Assembly: GCA_027605045.1 (NCBI GenBank)
Contig: JAQFWX010000132.1
Span: 1-64,000 of the forward strand
Direction: 5' to 3'
Source of the DNA: Phallus indusiatus
Lineage: Eukaryota; Basidiomycota; Agaricomycetes; Phallales; Phallaceae
Length of the DNA: 64,000 bases
Numbering within the stretch: position 1 is the stretch's first letter; every line of letters starts with the position of its first letter. Of the stretch, positions 1-13,249 are shown in pieces. A program made the position numbers and the translations under genes. Under the pieces are notes generated by a model. The model was not told the DNA's origin, searched no databases, and was given only the letters and a program-made list of their open reading frames with translations.

Positions 1-546
1 TCGACGCTTTCCGTTGCTGAACAATTTTCATAACAATTTTGGATTCACCACACCACGCACACATTATTGTTTTTGTTTTTGCAGTTTACATTTTTTTTCA
101 CACAGCTGTATGTCTATTTTTTTAACGGTGTAAATTTATGCTTTGTTTGTCGTACGTATATAGGACTATTATTTTTTTCCTCTCTACTTTTTTATTTCTG
201 TCGGGCCTGCCCTAGTAGATTTTTTTCTTATTCACCTGCATATATATCTCATTTTTTATTATTGTCCATATTTGCCATCTTTTACCCCCTCCTCCATCTT
301 CTGCAGCATTGTTATTGTTTTCGGTTTCATGTTGATCCAGTGTTATCCAACAAGTACAGGGTGTCATACGCAATGAACATATATATATGCTAATATGCCC
401 AGTTTATGTGCTCACTGTTTGAAGTTCGGTCGTCTTAGTCAAAACGTGTTCAGAAAAAAAATAATCAAGTTCGAGTTTTTTTTTTGAATTTTATTTCTTT
501 TAAAAAGAAACAGTATAAAGGCCAACCGTATACATAATAATATATA
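1..546. other. T-rich stretch without a supported gene
   Basis: The + strand has a 108-codon open frame (67–393) dominated by Phe, Leu and Tyr, as expected from poly-T DNA rather than a real protein. It has no recognisable motif and no neighbouring exon that would join it in phase. The stretch is most simply the 3' flank of the − strand gene that ends at 547, plus spacer. Confidence 0.5.
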
Positions 547-2361
547 TCAAAGAGTGGGAGGGGTTGTCTTTGTGTTTCCAGAATAAATAACGCGACTGGG
601 CGGTGGCGCGACCTTTTCATCTGACTGTTGTTTCGGTGGGGGTGCTTGTTGACCTGGTTGCGGTCTCGGTTTCCAAATGATGTTGGTGTTGATACGAGGC
701 AGTTGTTTGTGCGACATTCTTGGTGAGGAGCGTGGAGAGGCTGTGTTGGATTCGTTGGATGATAAACGCTCTTTGTGGAATTGACCGGGGTGATAGATGG
801 ATAGTGCGATCATCGCGAAGAGAATGAACAGGCCGTTGAAGATGTCTGGATAAAGAAGGTTTTGGTTTTGGTTTTCATTCAGAATCTAGAAATGATTTTT
901 CTTACCCAAAGGCCATTCTTGTGTCATTATCTTATTCCTGTTTAGTAGAGCCACATCAACAACTCGGTAAACAGTGCTAGTTTTAACAAATTTAGCCATT
1001 AATGATTGGAAGGAAGGCAGTGCCCAAAAAAAAATAACGAACTTGACGAAAAGCAACACCTCTGTGATAAACAAACCTCGAACTTGTTTGTTATTCCGTG
1101 TTCTAGCGTACACCTCTTCCAATCCATCAAGAACTTTTGTAGCATCATATTTAGAGTACGTGTCGATCGCGAGAACGCTGCTTCCGAGGAACAAGGCTGT
1201 GCAATAATAATATCAATCAAGTTGATTTAGCAATGCTGTTCCCAGGAATCAAAAAAGATTTGGAGGGTAAGGCTTTACCGAAGTATATTAACGCTCCGGC
1301 TAGTAGGATGCGACCGCCGATAGTGCTCGCGTTGTAAACCTCAGCTGCACCGATGGTCTCGAGGACGAGTGTGATGGCGTACTAGAGTCCCTTTTAAATC
1401 AGGGAGCACACCATCGGATTTGACGGTACTCACCATAGTCCAAATCAACTGAATGTCTAGGTGGGACATGTAGTTGAACTCAATCAAGGATTGACGATAG
1501 GAAGTTTAGGGTTACACGTACATAGGGAGTGATGCGAGCGCGTGAATTGTCGACCCAATCTAGGGATGATACTGAAGAAGGTACCCCATGTTGCCACTAA
1601 GGGAACATTTGAGAAATGGTTTCATGTGCGTGTCAAGGAGCCTGAGTAGGGGTACTAACCGAACAACGGGAGTGGTGCGACGAACTACATAGGGTGGTCA
1701 AAATGGTATACGAGAGGGTAAGATGATCATAAAGAAGAACCCACCAAAACGGAGTACCTAGGTGGGTTTAATTTTAGTAAGAAGTTCACGCACGCGACAG
1801 CCTCATACTCACTGTGAGCGAAATGCAGATATGTCGGAGTGATGCGTAGCAAACGTTGTGCGAATACCCCAGCCAGCAAGCTCGAGACCACCCGCTAATA
1901 AAACAGCCAGAGAGAACCTCCACGTTTGGTAGAATGTAGCTTGGAAGGCGTGAAACACTATATATTATGTCTCCTAACTCAGTGGGAACGTTCGATGAAT
2001 AAAAAACAAGAAGGCCGTCGAACCTGTTATAAGGCCGAAAAGAACTAAAAATGCAATGCAAACCCATTCCTCAGGAATGTACTGGAAAAAAATTCAGTTG
2101 TAGTGTTCTTTTGATGAGGAGAACAAGAAGCACTCACTGGGACACTTTGAAGTGCAAGAAGTTTAGCTAAAGAAAACCCGATCAGACCCAAACTGCCGTA
2201 AGTATTCAAAAAATACAATGCTGCTTACACATTTGAAAGAATTATAAAAACTAAAAAGAAATGTAAAGTAAGGATAAGTTAGAAGAGAAAGAAGAAACCG
2301 AGAACAAAAATTATCCAGGAGGTGGAAGGAATAAGATAACGTTGGTAGGATCGCTGGGCAT
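547..2361 (-). CDS. RTA1-like multi-pass membrane protein
   Basis: RTA1-family proteins are fungal seven-helix membrane proteins linked to lipid translocation and resistance to toxic lipids or azoles. The match is by order of segments. Near 1990–2070 the first helix follows EEWVCIAFLVLFGLIT and, after an intron, runs into FHAFQATFYQTWRF. At 1800–1930 comes LAVLLAGGLELAGWG, the family's helix with a conserved Glu. Near 1340 lies ETIGAAEVYNASTIGGR. The last helix, FILFAMIALSIYHPGQF (about 770–845), carries the family's typical xHPG end. The join WPL|DIFNG across the intron near 846–893 keeps phase. The C-terminal tail is Ser/Pro-rich and ends at the stop at 547. The 5' end is poorly resolved: an ATG at 2361 (MPSDPTN…) is plausible, but the first one or two small exons could not be joined with confidence. 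The product is probably about 400 residues, in the plasma membrane or an internal membrane. Confidence 0.6.
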
Positions 2362-3096
2362 CAAAAAGGAAGTATTTATATATGGATTATGGATACGGTC
2401 ATGGTAAGCCAATTCTCGCTCAGGGACTTGTGTTTCAATAGAGTTGCGCGCGCTAGCTGTCTCAGCGAATGGCAACGGATTGATCCTGATTGAAACCCAT
2501 CATCATACAAATCATCTATCTAGTCAATATTTCATTCCAAACCGGAGAGATTAAGCATCGTTTCATCACAGGATACATATGATTGTGTCGAGGATATTTA
2601 TGTGCGATATAGGCATAGGGGGACGGACTGATACCCTCTTCCAACGCGGTCATGCCAGACGAACAACGCCGGTGTGAAAGAAGTTGACGTGAATGGCGTC
2701 GTTTGACTCGAGTGCCCTAACTTGACATCTGAGGCTTTGATGGTCAATTGAGACTTGGAATGGTTCTTAGGACTTCTTGGATAGATCACTTTACATTGCA
2801 AACAGAGGTTCAAAAGGACAGCAAACTCGGTGTGGAATGGCTGTGTCCATTGTGTGCGCCAGACTCACAACTAAAAAGCTCAAGAAGCGCCCGGTCGTCG
2901 AATTGGACAAAAGGGGAGACCACGTGCACTTCGCGTTACCATAAATTGATTGATGACCTAATCACCTCAATTCTCAACTCACCACGCTCTTTTTTTTTTC
3001 AGTCGCGTGCGCTTTTTCCGAGCCACCCCACCCTCCCCGCGCCCCTCCTCCCTCAATTTCGGGCTCTAGAGCCTCAGCTCCCAAAAAAAAAAAATC
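2362..3096. other. Intergenic, divergent promoters
   Basis: This lies between a − strand and a + strand gene and so holds both promoters. Pyrimidine runs near 2990–3055 lead up to the ATG at 3097, as in many fungal 5' leaders. Open frames of 70–120 codons occur on both strands but have no domain and no splice partners. Confidence 0.4.
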
Positions 3097-4023
3097 ATGC
3101 CCAAACACTCTGAACCTACACTCTTCAGTTCGCTTCCTTCCATAACCAATAATTACACTATCACTATCACTGACCCACAACGGGTCGTTAAACGTAAACG
3201 TAGCTATGACCCGTACTCGAATCCAGCATGCACAGGAAAGTGCCAATACCGTGACGGCGAGAATGACCCTTCTTCACGGTTAATTACGAAGAGAACTCGA
3301 GTTGTAGCCGTGTCCGACGCGTCGCACAAAGCCCATGCCTTCACCAATGCAGACATGGCACCTTGCGATCGTGGCTGTACGGATGACTCGACCTTGTCGT
3401 CGTCGTTGTCGTCGCCGTCAGTGTTGGCGTTGTCACCATCGAGCTCCACTATAGATGTAGCAAATTTTATCACTCTTCTTCTCGATGGTTTGAATAAGCA
3501 CTCTCACTCTCCACCATCACCATCTGAATTTTCATCCGAACAACTCATAAAGCCACCGTCTCCGTACCAAAGGAGACCAACCTCTCCATTGGCTCAGTCA
3601 CCATTTAGGCAGCCCTTTGTACGGAAACGGGTCGGTGGCCAGTGTGCCGGACGTGTAGAGCCCAGTCTTAAGAGATGGGTTTTATATCAGAATCACATGC
3701 AAGAGTAAGTAAAGCCTATTCACATGTCTCTTGTCTTAATGCGCTTCATGATTATGGTTAACCTCAAATAATATTATTTTTTGTCGCTCTCTCCACCCTT
3801 GTGTTTTGGTTATTCAAGTATTAGATCTTGTCCTCCTCATCTTCGCTCCGCCGAATGGATTGAGACACTACATGAAATGGGCTGGGAGAACCTCCATCCA
3901 TCATATGCCCTTGACGTCGGAGACATATTTATACCTGGACCCGAAGATGATTCAGAAGATGATTTATTGGAAGTGGACATTGGACAATACGCACAAATGC
4001 AAAGACTCGATGGGAAGATGTAG
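3097..4023 (+). CDS. Ser/Pro-rich protein of unknown function, two exons
   Basis: Two exons join cleanly: 3097–3704 and 3819–4023, with a GTAAGT donor at 3705 and an AAG acceptor ending at 3818. The split codon becomes Asp and the frame continues IRSCPPHLRSAEW. The product is 270 residues. The N-terminal half has a short basic patch (VVKRKRS) that could be a nuclear localisation signal and a Ser/Pro-rich middle. The C-terminus is strongly acidic (PGPEDDSEDDLLEVD). There is no signal peptide and no membrane segment. I do not recognise the family. The basic and acidic patches would suit a small nuclear adaptor, but that is a guess. Confidence 0.6.
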
Positions 4024-4598
4024 AACACTGGAAGGCCAAGTCAAGGGTAGTCGTACATATATACATATACACATACATATCGCCTGTAGTTTTCCTTTTT
4101 GTTTGTCTACTGTCAGATATACTATCATTATCCACACTTAATGTAACGAGCTTCCCAAAGAAAAATGTCTATTCTCATATGTATATTGAAAAAAAAAAAA
4201 CCAGAAAAACATAAGTAAACTACATGAACAAATTCGTTACATAAAATCACATGAAGGATCATGACACTATCATCATAACTCGTCGCGGCTTCGTAGTCGT
4301 AAACACGGAACCAGAAAAAGAGAAAAAAATAACACGAAAATATTGGAACAAAAAAAGAAACACAAGTACAAGAGCGTCCTTGGTTCATTAGACCAAACTG
4401 GCTTGCAACATGGGGAAAGGGGGGGTATTACAATCTGGATAAAAATAAAACGTTGCTGTGGTCACTGGAATTAGGATCAGGACCGCATTTTCGCCACGGA
4501 ATGGAGAGGAAGAAAGAAGCCACTTCCTCTCATCCATTCCGCATCACCAACTAGATGGTGATTTATAACGTTTCCATGGCGCAGCGCGCGCTCCTCAC
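4024..4598. other. Convergent 3' flanks
   Basis: This lies between the stop at 4023 (+) and the stop at 4599 (−). It is AT-rich with poly-A and poly-T runs (4188–4200, 4325–4350) and a G run near 4418–4426. I see no coding signal. It probably holds two facing 3' UTRs and their polyadenylation sites. Confidence 0.4.
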
Positions 4599-7234
4599 TC
4601 AATGTTCACGGAGATGACTCTGCAGAACATCAACTATCGACGCAGCTTCTTGACCACTGCTTTTACCTACGGAATCGTACGACGCCACCTGCGGCACAGC
4701 AGGATTACTCGTGCTTCGCGAAACAACCGTCTCGCTCGCCGTCTGTCCCGAAACAATCGATCCGGGTCTACTACCCGCTCGACTTCTCTCTTCTTCGCTG
4801 ACTCGTTCTTCAGGTGCCGGAAGAACACGCTCGGCAACTGCGGATGGTCGGTGTCGCAAACGGTGTCCTCCGATAGCGGATAAACTCGCTCTTTGGACTG
4901 GAGGGGGGTGGTAGTCGTCGTCGCTGTGTGGATCATTTTGCGATCCCTGTGTTTCATGCGTGAAGGATGTGTGTTCCGAGGGACGGGAAGAGTGAGAGCC
5001 TGTGTTGTGAGAGACGTGCTCCGATGAGGCGTATAACGAAACACGTGGTGTAAGGGAGAACCCAGCAGTAACGGGCGAACCTAAAAAGAAAGGCTCGATA
5101 ATAGCTTCCTCAGACATAGGTCCCAAAGATGCTGATGCCACTTCAACAGTATGCTAAAAAAAATTGATACAATCAGCTCGTCTACAAACAAAAGTTCAAT
5201 GCACCTGGAGGAAACGTACCTCGGTATCTACCGCTCGCTGAACAGGCGAGTTGCTGTCCGGAGAAGATCGTCTGCCTTTCATACTACTCCACTCAGCAGG
5301 TGATCTTGGCGGTGCCGAATCAAGAATATCAGCTAACTCAGGAGATGGTGAAGCCGGAGCGTCCCATCGTGGAACGGCGACTAATCCAGGCGGGAAATGC
5401 GGAGATGGAGTTCGCGATAAAAGATTAACTGGCGATGAAGGAGCTTGGTGGTGGTGGAAAGGCAAGATAGGTTCAGGGACTGGAATATCAAGCACGTCGA
5501 CGGTGCGGATAGTATTATCTTCAGGTGGTTGCGCGGTATTATCCGTATCCCCCAAATCTACAAGTCCGCCAGTTCTTTGAGGTAAATCTAAAGCCGACGG
5601 ATTGAGACTGTGCGATCGAGACGTTGCAGAGTGGTAGACAGTTGGGCCACTTCGAGCGCTGCCACTTCCATTTCCACTTCCTCCCGAACGGCTTCCACTG
5701 CTATGTCCAGTCGAAAATAGCGCAGTCGGAGGTCTCAATCCCAGTTCGTTATCCGCTAGATTGAAGTAGTTGAAATCAGATGGCGGTCTCGATTCTTGTC
5801 CTGGGTACAAAATCGCCGAGTGAGGACGAGATGCAGGATGGAAGCTTAGTCTGTTGAAGCTAGAGGTTCTTTGCATCTCTTCTGTAGGGCTTAGAGGTGG
5901 ACTCGAATAGCGATAGGCAGTTGGTGCCTGGTTTGACGATCGTCGTAACCAGCTAAGCCTATGTAAACCCGTCAACTGAGTAAGTCCCATTAAAGAGGCT
6001 CCGAAAGTGGAAGCTTCTCTTGTATTGTCAGGACTGCTTCTCTGTTGACTTAACGTGGAAACCGGAACTTGACGGCCTGCATCCACACGCTGAGCGGTAA
6101 GAAGCGTTGCGCTTTCATCAACTTCACTTGGGGGACTTTCCGGGTAAGGCAAACTTTCAGTAGAATGTTGCCTAGCTTTGTGTCGTGATGTGCTTGCGAT
6201 CGCACCCGGAATATATGCATCTTCATCAGAAAAGAAAGATAGAGGACCTGCACGAGAGCGGGTGGGCAAAAGAGGTGGACTGGCTCCCGGCGGTAAGGCT
6301 GCATATTTCCCACTTCCGTCAGATATCTCGGCACCAAGTGACGAACTTTGTCGAGCCGTTTCTTCCATTTCTCTAGGGGTATCATGTGATCTTGGAGAAT
6401 TGTAAAACAGTGCGCTTGGAGCCATAGTCGAATGTGTCCTGTTACTGGTGGTGGAGTTAACTCCGTCTGCTGCTGCTGCATCAGGTCCGCTTGAGCCCCC
6501 ACTAGTTCTGGGTGCTGGACCCGTAAGTGGCTCAGAAGCCTCGAGATCACGTCTATCTCTCGCTCGTACTGAATACACATACTGTTGAGCTGGAGAAGAA
6601 GGAGGTATAAATGGATGAGGTCGAGTTTGTTCTTCCGATATCGCTGTTGCTTCACGGGGAACGAATGCCCAACCGCTAGAGACAGGATCACGGAGTTCGC
6701 GCGTCGTTCTCCGACGATTTCTACGAACGACCAACCACAGGATGAGAAGAAGAATGACGACTACACCAATTGACAGCCCTATGGCAATTTTGGTTCCTTT
6801 GCTCACTCCGCGTGAGTGGGCTGCTGCTGCAACGCTCGATTGTGACGGTGACAAGGAAGTTGACGCAGTTGATGAAGCTGACGTTGACGGTATTGAGGAA
6901 GTTGAAGTGGGGGATGATGTTATAGAGGCGGAGGTAGAAGTTGATGAAGGGGAAGTAGAGGATGGAGTTGTAGTTGGAGGACCAACTTCGATGCTGGGAG
7001 GAAATGTTGATCCACCAAATGTGAAATCGGATCCAAGCGGTATCTATGAACAAAACAAGACTCGACAATGAAAAAAGAACAAAGTGACGAGAGAAATGTG
7101 CCGCGTACACTTGGTCCGAAGTACCCCAAGGGAATAAATGAGATGCTCGTCTCTACAACTGGAGCTCCGTTTACTTGTGAAGTAATTGGTACAGGCGTAA
7201 GCCATGGAGGAAAAACCTGGGTAGGTGCGGCCAT
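4599..7234 (-). CDS. Single-pass membrane protein with Ser/Thr-rich ectodomain and long cytoplasmic tail
   Basis: Three exons on the − strand: 7109–7234, 5220–7043 and 4599–5153. The introns are bounded by GTACGC/TAG and GTACGT/TAG, all in phase 0, giving 834 residues. After a short N-terminal region comes a Ser/Thr/Pro-rich segment of about 80 residues, then one membrane helix (KIAIGLSIGVVVILLLILWL, about residues 130–155), a basic stop-transfer patch (RRNRRR) and a tail of more than 650 residues rich in Ser, Pro and Arg, likely disordered and phosphorylated. This layout resembles Mid2/WSC-like surface sensors of fungi, but there is no WSC or Cys-rich domain and no clear signal peptide, so it may use reverse-signal-anchor insertion. 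The architecture is well supported; the function is not. Confidence 0.65.
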
Positions 7235-7943
7235 TTTGGCAAAAAATATGAATGGGTTTGGTTTTCTAGAGCTGCGTGTTGCTCAAAAAGTGGGTGTATT
7301 GCTGTGAAATGTTAGTTCAAGAGAATGTGAGAATCAAAAAATGCTAAAAAATTGATAAACCTGAAAGACGGTAGGAGGTGAACGTGAGCAACAATGGGGA
7401 TTGAAAGCCGTGAACAACATGCAACGAGCTCTTACCAAAAAAAAGTTGTGTGTTTTTTCTAGTTTGTCTGTAGTACTTAACCAAGAAATCGTAATAAAGT
7501 CAATGCTGTAATAAGTTGGATATGAGGCGTAAAGATTAGTCGTGGAAGATAAAACGTTATGATGGTAATGGTCAAACGTTGGGAGAAAAGGTTTGGACCA
7601 CTGGGAACCGGAACCAAATAATGCGAACTTCCGCTTTTCGTGACAGATCACGTGATTAGTTCGTCCAAATGCTCGACTGCGATCGCCGATCGTTCATTGG
7701 CTCTCGTGAATTCTGCCAGGGCCGCTAAAAGCAGCTAAAGCTCTGGCTGATAATCAGACTCGGATAAGCTACCGCCATCTCCAGCCATGGTCTGTGTCTG
7801 TCTGTGTTTCGTACTGTGGCCTTGGCTTCAATGTATACCCAGAAATGAATATATCATGTCGTCACTTGTCAATCTTTTTAGGATTTAACCTTTTTAAATA
7901 TAAGTTCATGACGCAACTTCTCGCCCAAATGGGTATACTCAGT
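7235..7943. other. Promoter of the membrane-protein gene and 3' flank of LAS1
   Basis: I see no convincing gene. A 105-codon open frame on the − strand (7334–7651) has no family features and no splice partner. Confidence 0.4.
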
Positions 7944-9753
7944 TCATGTATTAACTGCCGAATAAAAGACACCTATAGGAACAGGTTTCCATCCGTCCGA
8001 TTCATCCAATCGCCGCCACCCTGGAGCCTCAACAGCTTCGTCTGAGCTATCATCGCCAGCCCCACTCCCGACCGAATCAACCACCATCATATCTTTCGAA
8101 CCATCTTCAGCCGAGGTAATAGCTATATCTGATGAGATGATGTTATCAGCAGATCGTAAAGCAGTCAATCTCTCCGTCATAGTCTGAAGAGCGTTATCAT
8201 TCCACGACTGTATAATATCAAATAAATAAGGCTGGTATTCATCAAGAGTACTCTGAAACACACCGGCTTATTACTAGATGATTTGACAAGTGCTAATATG
8301 ATACCGCCACCACCGCCTTTGAGCTTTTCATGGCGCTGTGATAACTCGAGCACCAGAGCTTTCGCCCTGTTCAAATCAATCAGTATATAAAAGAAAAGGA
8401 AATCGATATATCAGGTGATAGTGGGACATACGCATCATTGTGGCTATGATTAAAGCCAAGCAAACTCTCTCTCAATATATCATTCGAATCAATATCTACA
8501 CTCTCGGTATTCTGATAGTTATCGATGATCCACAAGATCCAAGAAGCCAGCGTAAAGTCGTATGACGGATCAGAATGACCGTTAGACTCATTTGTGGACG
8601 CCAAAGCTGAAACCTCATTTGAAGGTGTTTCCGAGCGATCCGACAGCAGATACGAGAGAATACGCGAAATGAGAATGTTTAAAAATGTCGGATGATTGGT
8701 TTGTACGTGCGAAAGTAAAGGAGACCAGACATGTATGTATTCAGCTAGAGGACCGACCAACCTCTGACTGGGTTGCGTTCGTTTTCTACATTCTCATAAA
8801 TAAGAAAAACATAAATAAAAGAGAGAAAATATATTATTTACTTTTTAGCCACGGGAACAAGACCACCCCGATCGATCAACCTATCCGCCAATTCCGACAA
8901 AGACCACCTCTCCTTCTCTTCAACCTCCTCTTCTCTCGAAGCCGTATGAAGAATTCTCGAAGCGACGACACTCGCTTCAGCCAACCACTGATCAAACCCT
9001 CGAAGAATCTTGGCCATTTCAGCTTTTGAAGTCGTTTTTAATGTCACGTCCCGCGTTGTCGCTTTTGACATCTGCTTGTATCGTAAAAGGAGCGGTGAAA
9101 GAGGTGGAAGTTTTAGGTTTTCCAGCGGTTGTGCGTGTGGTGATATTGTGGGTAAAAAGTAGTTGTATAAAAGCCAATTCATTGCCTGCAAGCCCGGGTT
9201 AAAAAAAAACCTTCCTAAAAAGCAAAGTTACTTAACGTCTACATACCTCTTTTGCTCCTTCACGTAGTACTTCCAGACTCGGCAAATCTTCATGAGTACC
9301 AGCATGTCTCAATTCAACCATCCACAACGGAATCCCAATTTGCGCAGCAATACTGACAATCGGTCGCGCAAACACACCACTCTGTAAAGGATCCACCAGA
9401 CCGTTTACAAATCGAATTAAAGCGAGAGAATACGATTGTCGTAAGCTTAGCGACATGCCGTTGGTTTTGTTTTTGTTTTGAGAGTTGGTGAGATTGGTTT
9501 CGTCTTGTAAACAGGCTGAAAGGATGGATAAGGTGGATTCTAATGCACTGGGAAGAGCGGTTGCGAATTTCCATGCTGAAAGCTAATAAAACAATAAAAA
9601 AAATTAATCAAAGCACGTCTTGTTGTTTTCTAAACGTACGCGGTGAATGGCCTTTTCTTTTGTAAAGTTATCTGCGTTTTCGCCATATATCCATTGAAAA
9701 ACGGTTTGCAATTCGTCGGTATTTGCCCAGGGTACTCGTCTAGGAAGCCTCAT
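7944..9753 (-). CDS. LAS1: LAS1 family pre-rRNA (ITS2) processing endoribonuclease subunit
   Basis: Las1 is the HEPN-type nuclease that, with the Grc3 kinase, cuts ITS2 during 60S ribosome maturation in the nucleolus. Six exons join in phase: 9640–9753, 9247–9582, 8842–9185, 8433/8432–8761, 8288–8366 and 7944–8252, for about 503 residues. The N-terminus MRLPRRVPW is the family's opening motif. The block around 9260–9330 contains LWMVELRHAGTHEDLPSL, which includes the HEPN RxxxxH catalytic signature (RHAGTH) in the expected context, followed by AMNWLLYNY. The C-terminus ends near WKPVPIGVF, as in Las1 proteins. The start is the ATG directly before LPRRVPW. The intron between exons 5 and 6 is only about 47 nt and has a weak GTCAAA donor. 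The upstream tubulin gene is on the same strand, 240 bp away. Confidence 0.92.
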
Positions 9754-9992
9754 AAGAGCGATTCCGGAAATAACCGAATGGGTCTGACTAATCGCTACAC
9801 AAAGAGCATGAACCAAATTTGTTTTATTCTTGATGAAAAGAAAAAAGAAAACAATAATTCAATCAAAATTATATGGAGCTACTATTATGATTGCTGGTAC
9901 GGGTCCGAAAGCTTGAGAGAGTAGTGCTACATGGAGACAAGAAAAGAACTTGAATCAAAGAGAGATGACTCGAGAGTCAAATTTGGTAAATG

Positions 9993-12785
9993 TTACTGGC
10001 CATTTACTTCTTCTTCGTATTCTTCCTCTTCTTCATCGACCGTAGCTTCTTGGTACTATCACAGCGCTTTTCAATTTGACGTTGGAAAGAAAAATAAATA
10101 AAATGAACCTGTTGGTACTCGGCGCTATGAGAAAGAAAGAAATTGAAATCAGCCAGTTTGTTCGTCAAAAGCAAAGATAACGAAACATACATCAAATCCG
10201 AGATATTACTTTCAGCTAAAGGACGCAGATATAAGTTATAAACCAAGTAGAAAAAACGAATGCATTCTCATACCTTCCGTGAATTCCATGTCGTCCATGC
10301 CTTCACCATGGTACCAATGAAGGAAAGCCTTGCGCCTGAACATGGCCCTGAATTGAGTCATATTACGGACAAACAGTTCTTGAATGGCGGTCTTTGCAAT
10401 AGTTCAAAATTTAGCTATGATGAGGAAAGGAAAGGATATGTCAAATAACTGACTGTGTTTGCTAATCCGGTTGCGGACTGGATGCCTCATCCATGAGTAT
10501 ATATAAATCATGATTCAAAAAAAGGAAGAAACACACTTTTTTCTGACCTACTGACGGAACGCTGCATAGTGATAATGAAACATTACCCGGGATCCATCTA
10601 AAAAAATCGATGAAATTTGATTTAAGGATTTCGTGATTTGAAAAACTTACTCGACAAACATATGTGAATTTTTGACTTGTAATTGTTGGATCGATTGCTA
10701 TAATAATAAGATTATTATGATATCTCAATTTGCAAGTTTTGGTTAAACTTACTTCCGCCTATAACGACAAAAAAATCAGTAAAGAGCATTACGGATTTAG
10801 TACTAGTAATGACCCACTTCTCTAGAAGAAATATTTCCACGATAAACCAAAGTGGCAGCCAGATATTTTCCAAAACGGGGGTCAACTGCAACTAATGCAT
10901 GTCTTTTATCAAACAGACTTTCACAGAAACACACAATTGTCAGATTTGAACGCACGGAATTGAGTCAAAAGAAATCTGCAATACTTACGCGGTGGTCAAC
11001 TCTGATACTGAGTTCATTTGGAAAGATCTTGATGACTCGGTATAGAGGGGGGCATGAGATGGTGCAAGAAAATGGAGCTTCAAGAAAGATTAGTAAGAAT
11101 ATACGTTTAGAGTGAAAATATGACAAACTTACCCGAGGGAAGGGAATTAGATTCATAGCAAATTTACGGAGATTACTATGGCGCTGGTCAATATCAAAAA
11201 AAACAAAAATTGACGAGAAGAAAGGCTACCCATTCAGCTGTCCTGGGAAACGGAGAGAAGTACTGAGACCACAAATAGTATGTGAAATCAGCTATTGACA
11301 TTGAGTGAGTCACCCATATGATTGAAGAATAGAGAATTTCGAACCTTGTTCAAATGCTTAAATGATGGATTGGGTGTTTTGAGTGTTCGAACACAGATAT
11401 CGTACCTGGAAATCGAATTAGAATTAGAGGTCAGCAAGAGCGTCGGACTTACAAGGCTTCGTTATCTAAACAAACGGTCATGTCGCTATTGTCCACTAGT
11501 TGATGTAAAGAAAGCACAGAGTTATAGGGCTATGACAGGAAGGTTAAATTAGTTTATTAGATAGGTGCATAGGTGCATACTTCGACGACGGTTTCGGAGA
11601 CCTGTTGAAAACTCAGGAGGATGAACAATACATAATAGATAAACTACATACTTTCGGAGAAGGTAGGATTGAAAAAGTTGCCAACATGCGGTCCGGATAT
11701 TCCTTTTGGAGACATTGATATTGCTATAACAGGTACAGGTGACTGGTGGTAGTGACTCACCTCACGCAATTTGGAAAGGAGTAAGGAACCGAGACCAGCG
11801 CCGGTTCCGCCTCCGAGGGAATGCATCATTTGAAACCCTTGTAGGGCTTCACACGATTCACTCTGGTGCCTCAGAACTTCCTGGTGGATGATCAGTTATG
11901 AGTCAAGTCAAATCAAAAGTGTAGAATCTAATTACCAGAATTTGATCAATCATTTCGGCACCTAATACAGGGTTATTTGGATGCCTTACAAGTGTGGAGG
12001 ATTACTTGACTCACCTTCTGTATAATCTTTTCGAAATAGAATGTTGTATGTGAGCGTCTATGCTGTCATAGAAGAAATATGCGTACATCCTTTGGCCCAA
12101 TTATTACCTGCGCCTATAAGAATCGTGAGTATCAAATCTCGGGTGATGCGAATCGTGTTGAGTACCTGATTCGGCTGTGATCATGGTGTCCGGACGGTAG
12201 AGAAAACCCTGAGGCCCCGATTTTATCTGAGAAAATAATTAAAACGACGGGTAGATAACGAGGAAGGAAGTAGTAGTAGTAGTACCCTGTTTATCACACC
12301 GGCTTCAAGGTCTACTTGGACGCTTCGCGGAACATATTTTGAGACTCGTTCTGAGCCGCCGACTTCTGTGAAATAGACACCAATCTGGGAGCAGTGGTGT
12401 TAGATAATGGGGGACGATGGAATAGGATTAGGAATACGAACACGGCCCAACTGTTGCGGATCATTTCCTACATAAGTCTAATAGACAGTTGAGAGGTTGA
12501 ACTGTCAGGGTTTTGGGCAAAGAGGTGGTTGCGCTGCGTTGCTTACGCCGGTGCGGTCCAAGCCATGCTCTGCGAGGACCATCTCCCAAAAGGCCTCTCC
12601 CACCTTGAGTAAAATCAGTGATCGATGAACCGATCCAACATCGAGAAACAATTTCTAACTTGGTTGCCAGCCTGTAATATTTTAGCGGGAAAGGATGTGT
12701 TGAGCTCAGCGCATTTGCACGGAGGAGTAAAGAAGCGAAACAATAGTACCTGTCCGACTTGGATGCTAATGATTTCCTGAGCCAT
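9993..12785 (-). CDS. Divergent beta-tubulin paralogue, about 25 exons
   Basis: By-eye splicing gives about 448 residues that align with beta-tubulin from end to end. The GTP-binding loop is present ([12 protein letters not shown] near 11790–11815), as are [32 protein letters not shown] and FVEWIP, and an acidic tail ([11 protein letters not shown]) ending at 9993. It begins [12 protein letters not shown] instead of the conserved MREI…, so the canonical N-terminal tetrapeptide is missing. The residue aligned with His6 is Ser. The block normally reading NSDETFCIDNEAL is [13 protein letters not shown], so Glu198 is Met and Phe200 is Val; Phe167 is kept. Exons are tiny, including one of 6 nt (10753–10758) and two of 12 nt (12015–12026 and 12660–12671). 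Basidiomycetes are known to carry a fast-evolving beta-tubulin besides the main one; this gene fits that class. All splice joins keep phase, so it looks functional and not a pseudogene. Confidence 0.88.
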
Positions 12786-13249
12786 CGTCACAAAGGGCTA
12801 CGATATGCGACTCTCAAAAGCTTGAAGCTAAGTTTTAGTCTTGCTTGTTGTTGGAGGCGAGAGGGATAAACAAATAATTAATAGGCGCTTGTGGCGAGGA
12901 CAGGTGTAGGTTTGGGCTGCTGACTAATCGGTGACTACATCCGTCAATCTGCCCGTTCTCCGTGCAATCTCCGTCAAATAGCAATGCATCTCCAAATTGC
13001 ATATCTCCCATTCTCCATGTTATACTCGACGCGTATACCAATTATCCATGCCATACCATGTTGCATGCCGTGTAAATGAACCCGAAAGTCTTCCGCGGTT
13101 AAGGTCCTAAACGATTCTCCTAAAACGGTGTTCCGTTGACCTCTTTCTGCACATCTGCTATTATGTAATTTCTGCACCTTTAAAAATATAATACCATGCT
13201 AATATCTCTGCCTCTCACTCCTTAAACTCTCCTCTCCTCCCCAAACATC

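Noticed and set aside
67..393. 108-codon open frame on +
   Set aside because: Phe/Leu-rich composition from poly-T DNA, no domain and no splice partner.
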